DNA from: Halorussus sp. MSC15.2
GTDB lineage: Archaea > Halobacteriota > Halobacteria > Halobacteriales > Haladaptataceae
NCBI RefSeq assembly: GCF_010747475.1
Contig: NZ_VSLZ01000003.1
Location: 558,001 to 622,000, forward strand
Reading direction: 5' to 3'
DNA: 64,000 nucleotides
In this document: piece after piece, positions 63,033-64,000 of the stretch
Numbering within the stretch: the first letter of the stretch is position 1
Layout of the letters: every line of letters starts with the position of its first letter
The notes under the pieces: generated by a model
Database searches by the model: none
Seen by the model: only the letters and a program-made list of their open reading frames with translations
Told to the model about the DNA's origin: nothing
Program-made: the position numbers and the translations under genes

Positions 63033-63179
63033 CGGTCGAGCGCCGCTCTACCGACTCGCTTTCGTGACGAAGCTCGGCAGAAATCGAACGCCGAAGGAGT
63101 CGCACGTCCCGACTCCATCTCGCGAACAACACCGTCGATGTGACCGTCGTTCTCGGTCAGACTGTTCGGAATCTACCGA

Positions 63180-63701
63180 CTACAGCACGTTGCGCTGACA
63201 GGAGCCACAGAGGTTCTCCTCTTTCACGTCCACCTCGCGGACGGTCGGCGAGAAATTCATGACGCAGCGCTTGTTGTCGCAGTGTTCGAGACCGAGAGTG
63301 TGGCCGATTTCGTGGACGACCTCCTTGCGGACCCGGTCCTCGAAGATTTCGCCCGCGCTCCGGTTCGAGAACCCGCCGTCGCTGGAGGTCTGGAGTCGGT
63401 ACGTCGAGATGACGCTGCCGTTCCCGTCGAGGTAGGCGAGACCGAAGACGTAGTTCCGGCGGCGGTAGAAGAGGTCTTTGGGCGTGATGGCGATGTTCTT
63501 CTCCCCCGACCCGATGCGGCCCGCGAGTTCGATGAACTCCTCGGCGCGGTACTGGTCGCGCTTCTCGTCGTGTGCCCCGGTCGGAATCGGTTGGGCGTCG
63601 TGGATAGTAACTTCGCAGTCGTAGACCGAGCGCAGAGCGGTCGAGGCCTGACGTTTCACTTTCGCGGAGAGGTCCCCGACCGGGACGACGTCAACGAGCA
63701 T
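63180..63701 (-). CDS. amzA: Archaemetzincin-family metalloprotease
   Basis: 173 residues. The metzincin motif HEIGHTLGLEHC is followed by the four-Cys cluster (CDNKRCVMNFSPTV, then LCGSCQRNVL) that binds a second, structural zinc, exactly as in archaemetzincins. The N-terminal half (MLVDVVPVGDLSAKVKRQAS) is typical. It is a soluble peptidase of unknown substrate. The start at 63701 is chosen because MLVDVVPVG is the family N-terminus. It is divergent from the UPF0146 gene. Confidence 0.94.
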   Translation of the reverse strand: MLVDVVPVGDLSAKVKRQASTALRSVYDCEVTIHDAQPIPTGAHDEKRDQYRAEEFIELAGRIGSGEKNIAITPKDLFYRRRNYVFGLAYLDGNGSVISTYRLQTSSDGGFSNRSAGEIFEDRVRKEVVHEIGHTLGLEHCDNKRCVMNFSPTVREVDVKEENLCGSCQRNVL

Positions 63702-63740
63702 GGGAAACAATATGGGGGAGCGGCCCATAAACTTCCCGCC

Positions 63741-64000
63741 GTGCGTCCCCGAACCCGTCGTGCCATCGTGGAGCATCTGTCGGACTTCGAACGCCTCGTG
63801 GAGGTCGGCGTCGGCGAACGGACCGACGTGGCCGCCGCGCTGGCCGAGACCGGACGGACCGTCACCGCGACCGACGTTCACCCCCGCGAGGTCCCTGCGG
63901 CGGTCGAGTTCGCGATAGACGACGTCCTCGACCCGGACCCGGTGGTCTATCGCGACGCCGACGCCGTCTACGCGCTGAATCTCCCGCCGGAACTCCACCG
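63741..64000 (+). CDS. UPF0146 family protein (5' part, runs off the window)
   Basis: 86 codons are visible and the frame is open to the right edge. It begins with GTG (RPRTRRAIVEHLSDFERLVE) and continues VGVGERTDVAAALAETGRTV, TATDVHPREVPAAVEFAIDD, DADAVYALNLPPELHR. This is a minimal Rossmann fold like that of methyltransferases with the GxGxxxDVA loop, as in UPF0146. TATA-like ACAATATGG near 63706-63714 precedes the start by about 30 bases. Function unknown. Confidence 0.85.
   Translation, partial: MRPRTRRAIVEHLSDFERLVEVGVGERTDVAAALAETGRTVTATDVHPREVPAAVEFAIDDVLDPDPVVYRDADAVYALNLPPELH

Noticed and set aside
1-64000. tRNA or rRNA genes
   Set aside because: I looked for GGTTCRAATC-type T loops and cloverleaf partners and for rRNA signatures and saw none; a tRNAscan run would be decisive.

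Overview
The window is chromosomal DNA of a halophilic archaeon (class Halobacteria). It is GC-rich, its proteins are strongly acidic, many starts lie 25-30 bp downstream of a TATA box with no room for a leader, Tat signal peptides (RR) dominate among exported proteins, and informational genes are archaeal (L15e, RIO2, Sec61 beta, ABCE1, NucS, PCNA, UbaA). The genus cannot be fixed from sequence alone. No rRNA, tRNA, CRISPR array, transposase or integrase was seen.

Layout. 1-9.6 kb: a sensor kinase running off the left edge, a small ORF plus PEBP-like protein behind a metalloregulator-like palindrome, an orphan peptide-binding protein, RIO2 kinase, a surface protein with an apparent frameshift, and rpl15e with a structured leader. 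9.7-13.2 kb: a compact class II lanthipeptide locus made of a 38-residue precursor and a 1090-residue LanM of the CCG zinc type. 13.5-22 kb: UbaA, a DoxX protein, lipoprotein and Tat-exported proteins, a xylose-dehydrogenase-like oxidoreductase, a secreted alpha-amylase, a flavoprotein and a frameshifted membrane protein. 22-29.3 kb: amino-acid permease and UspA, an Lrp-RCK_C regulator, TrkH with a coupled small membrane protein, and TrkA.

30-38 kb: genome-maintenance genes (mutS, a divergent PCNA, nucS) mixed with an EamA exporter and a divergent HTH regulator that share a palindrome-rich promoter. 38-47 kb: a membrane-anchored PQQ-like propeller with a PH-domain partner, HxlR regulator, a HypE-like enzyme interrupted by two homopolymer frameshifts, hisE, a bifunctional-nuclease-family protein, pdxT, Sec61 beta and thioredoxin. 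47-56 kb: two M32 carboxypeptidases flanking a lipoprotein, an M20 peptidase, a glutaredoxin-like protein and a pentapeptide-repeat/K+-channel fusion. 57-64 kb: a PIN-ATPase-KH protein, winged-helix regulator, EMC6-like protein with ABCE1, an arylsulfotransferase-family protein, archaemetzincin, and the start of a UPF0146 protein at the right edge.

Main points of interest are the minimal archaeal lanthipeptide locus, the MutS/PCNA-like/NucS neighbourhood, the pentapeptide K+ channel, several unassigned cis elements, and four apparent single-base frameshifts in three genes. All family assignments come from reading the translations; no database search was run.
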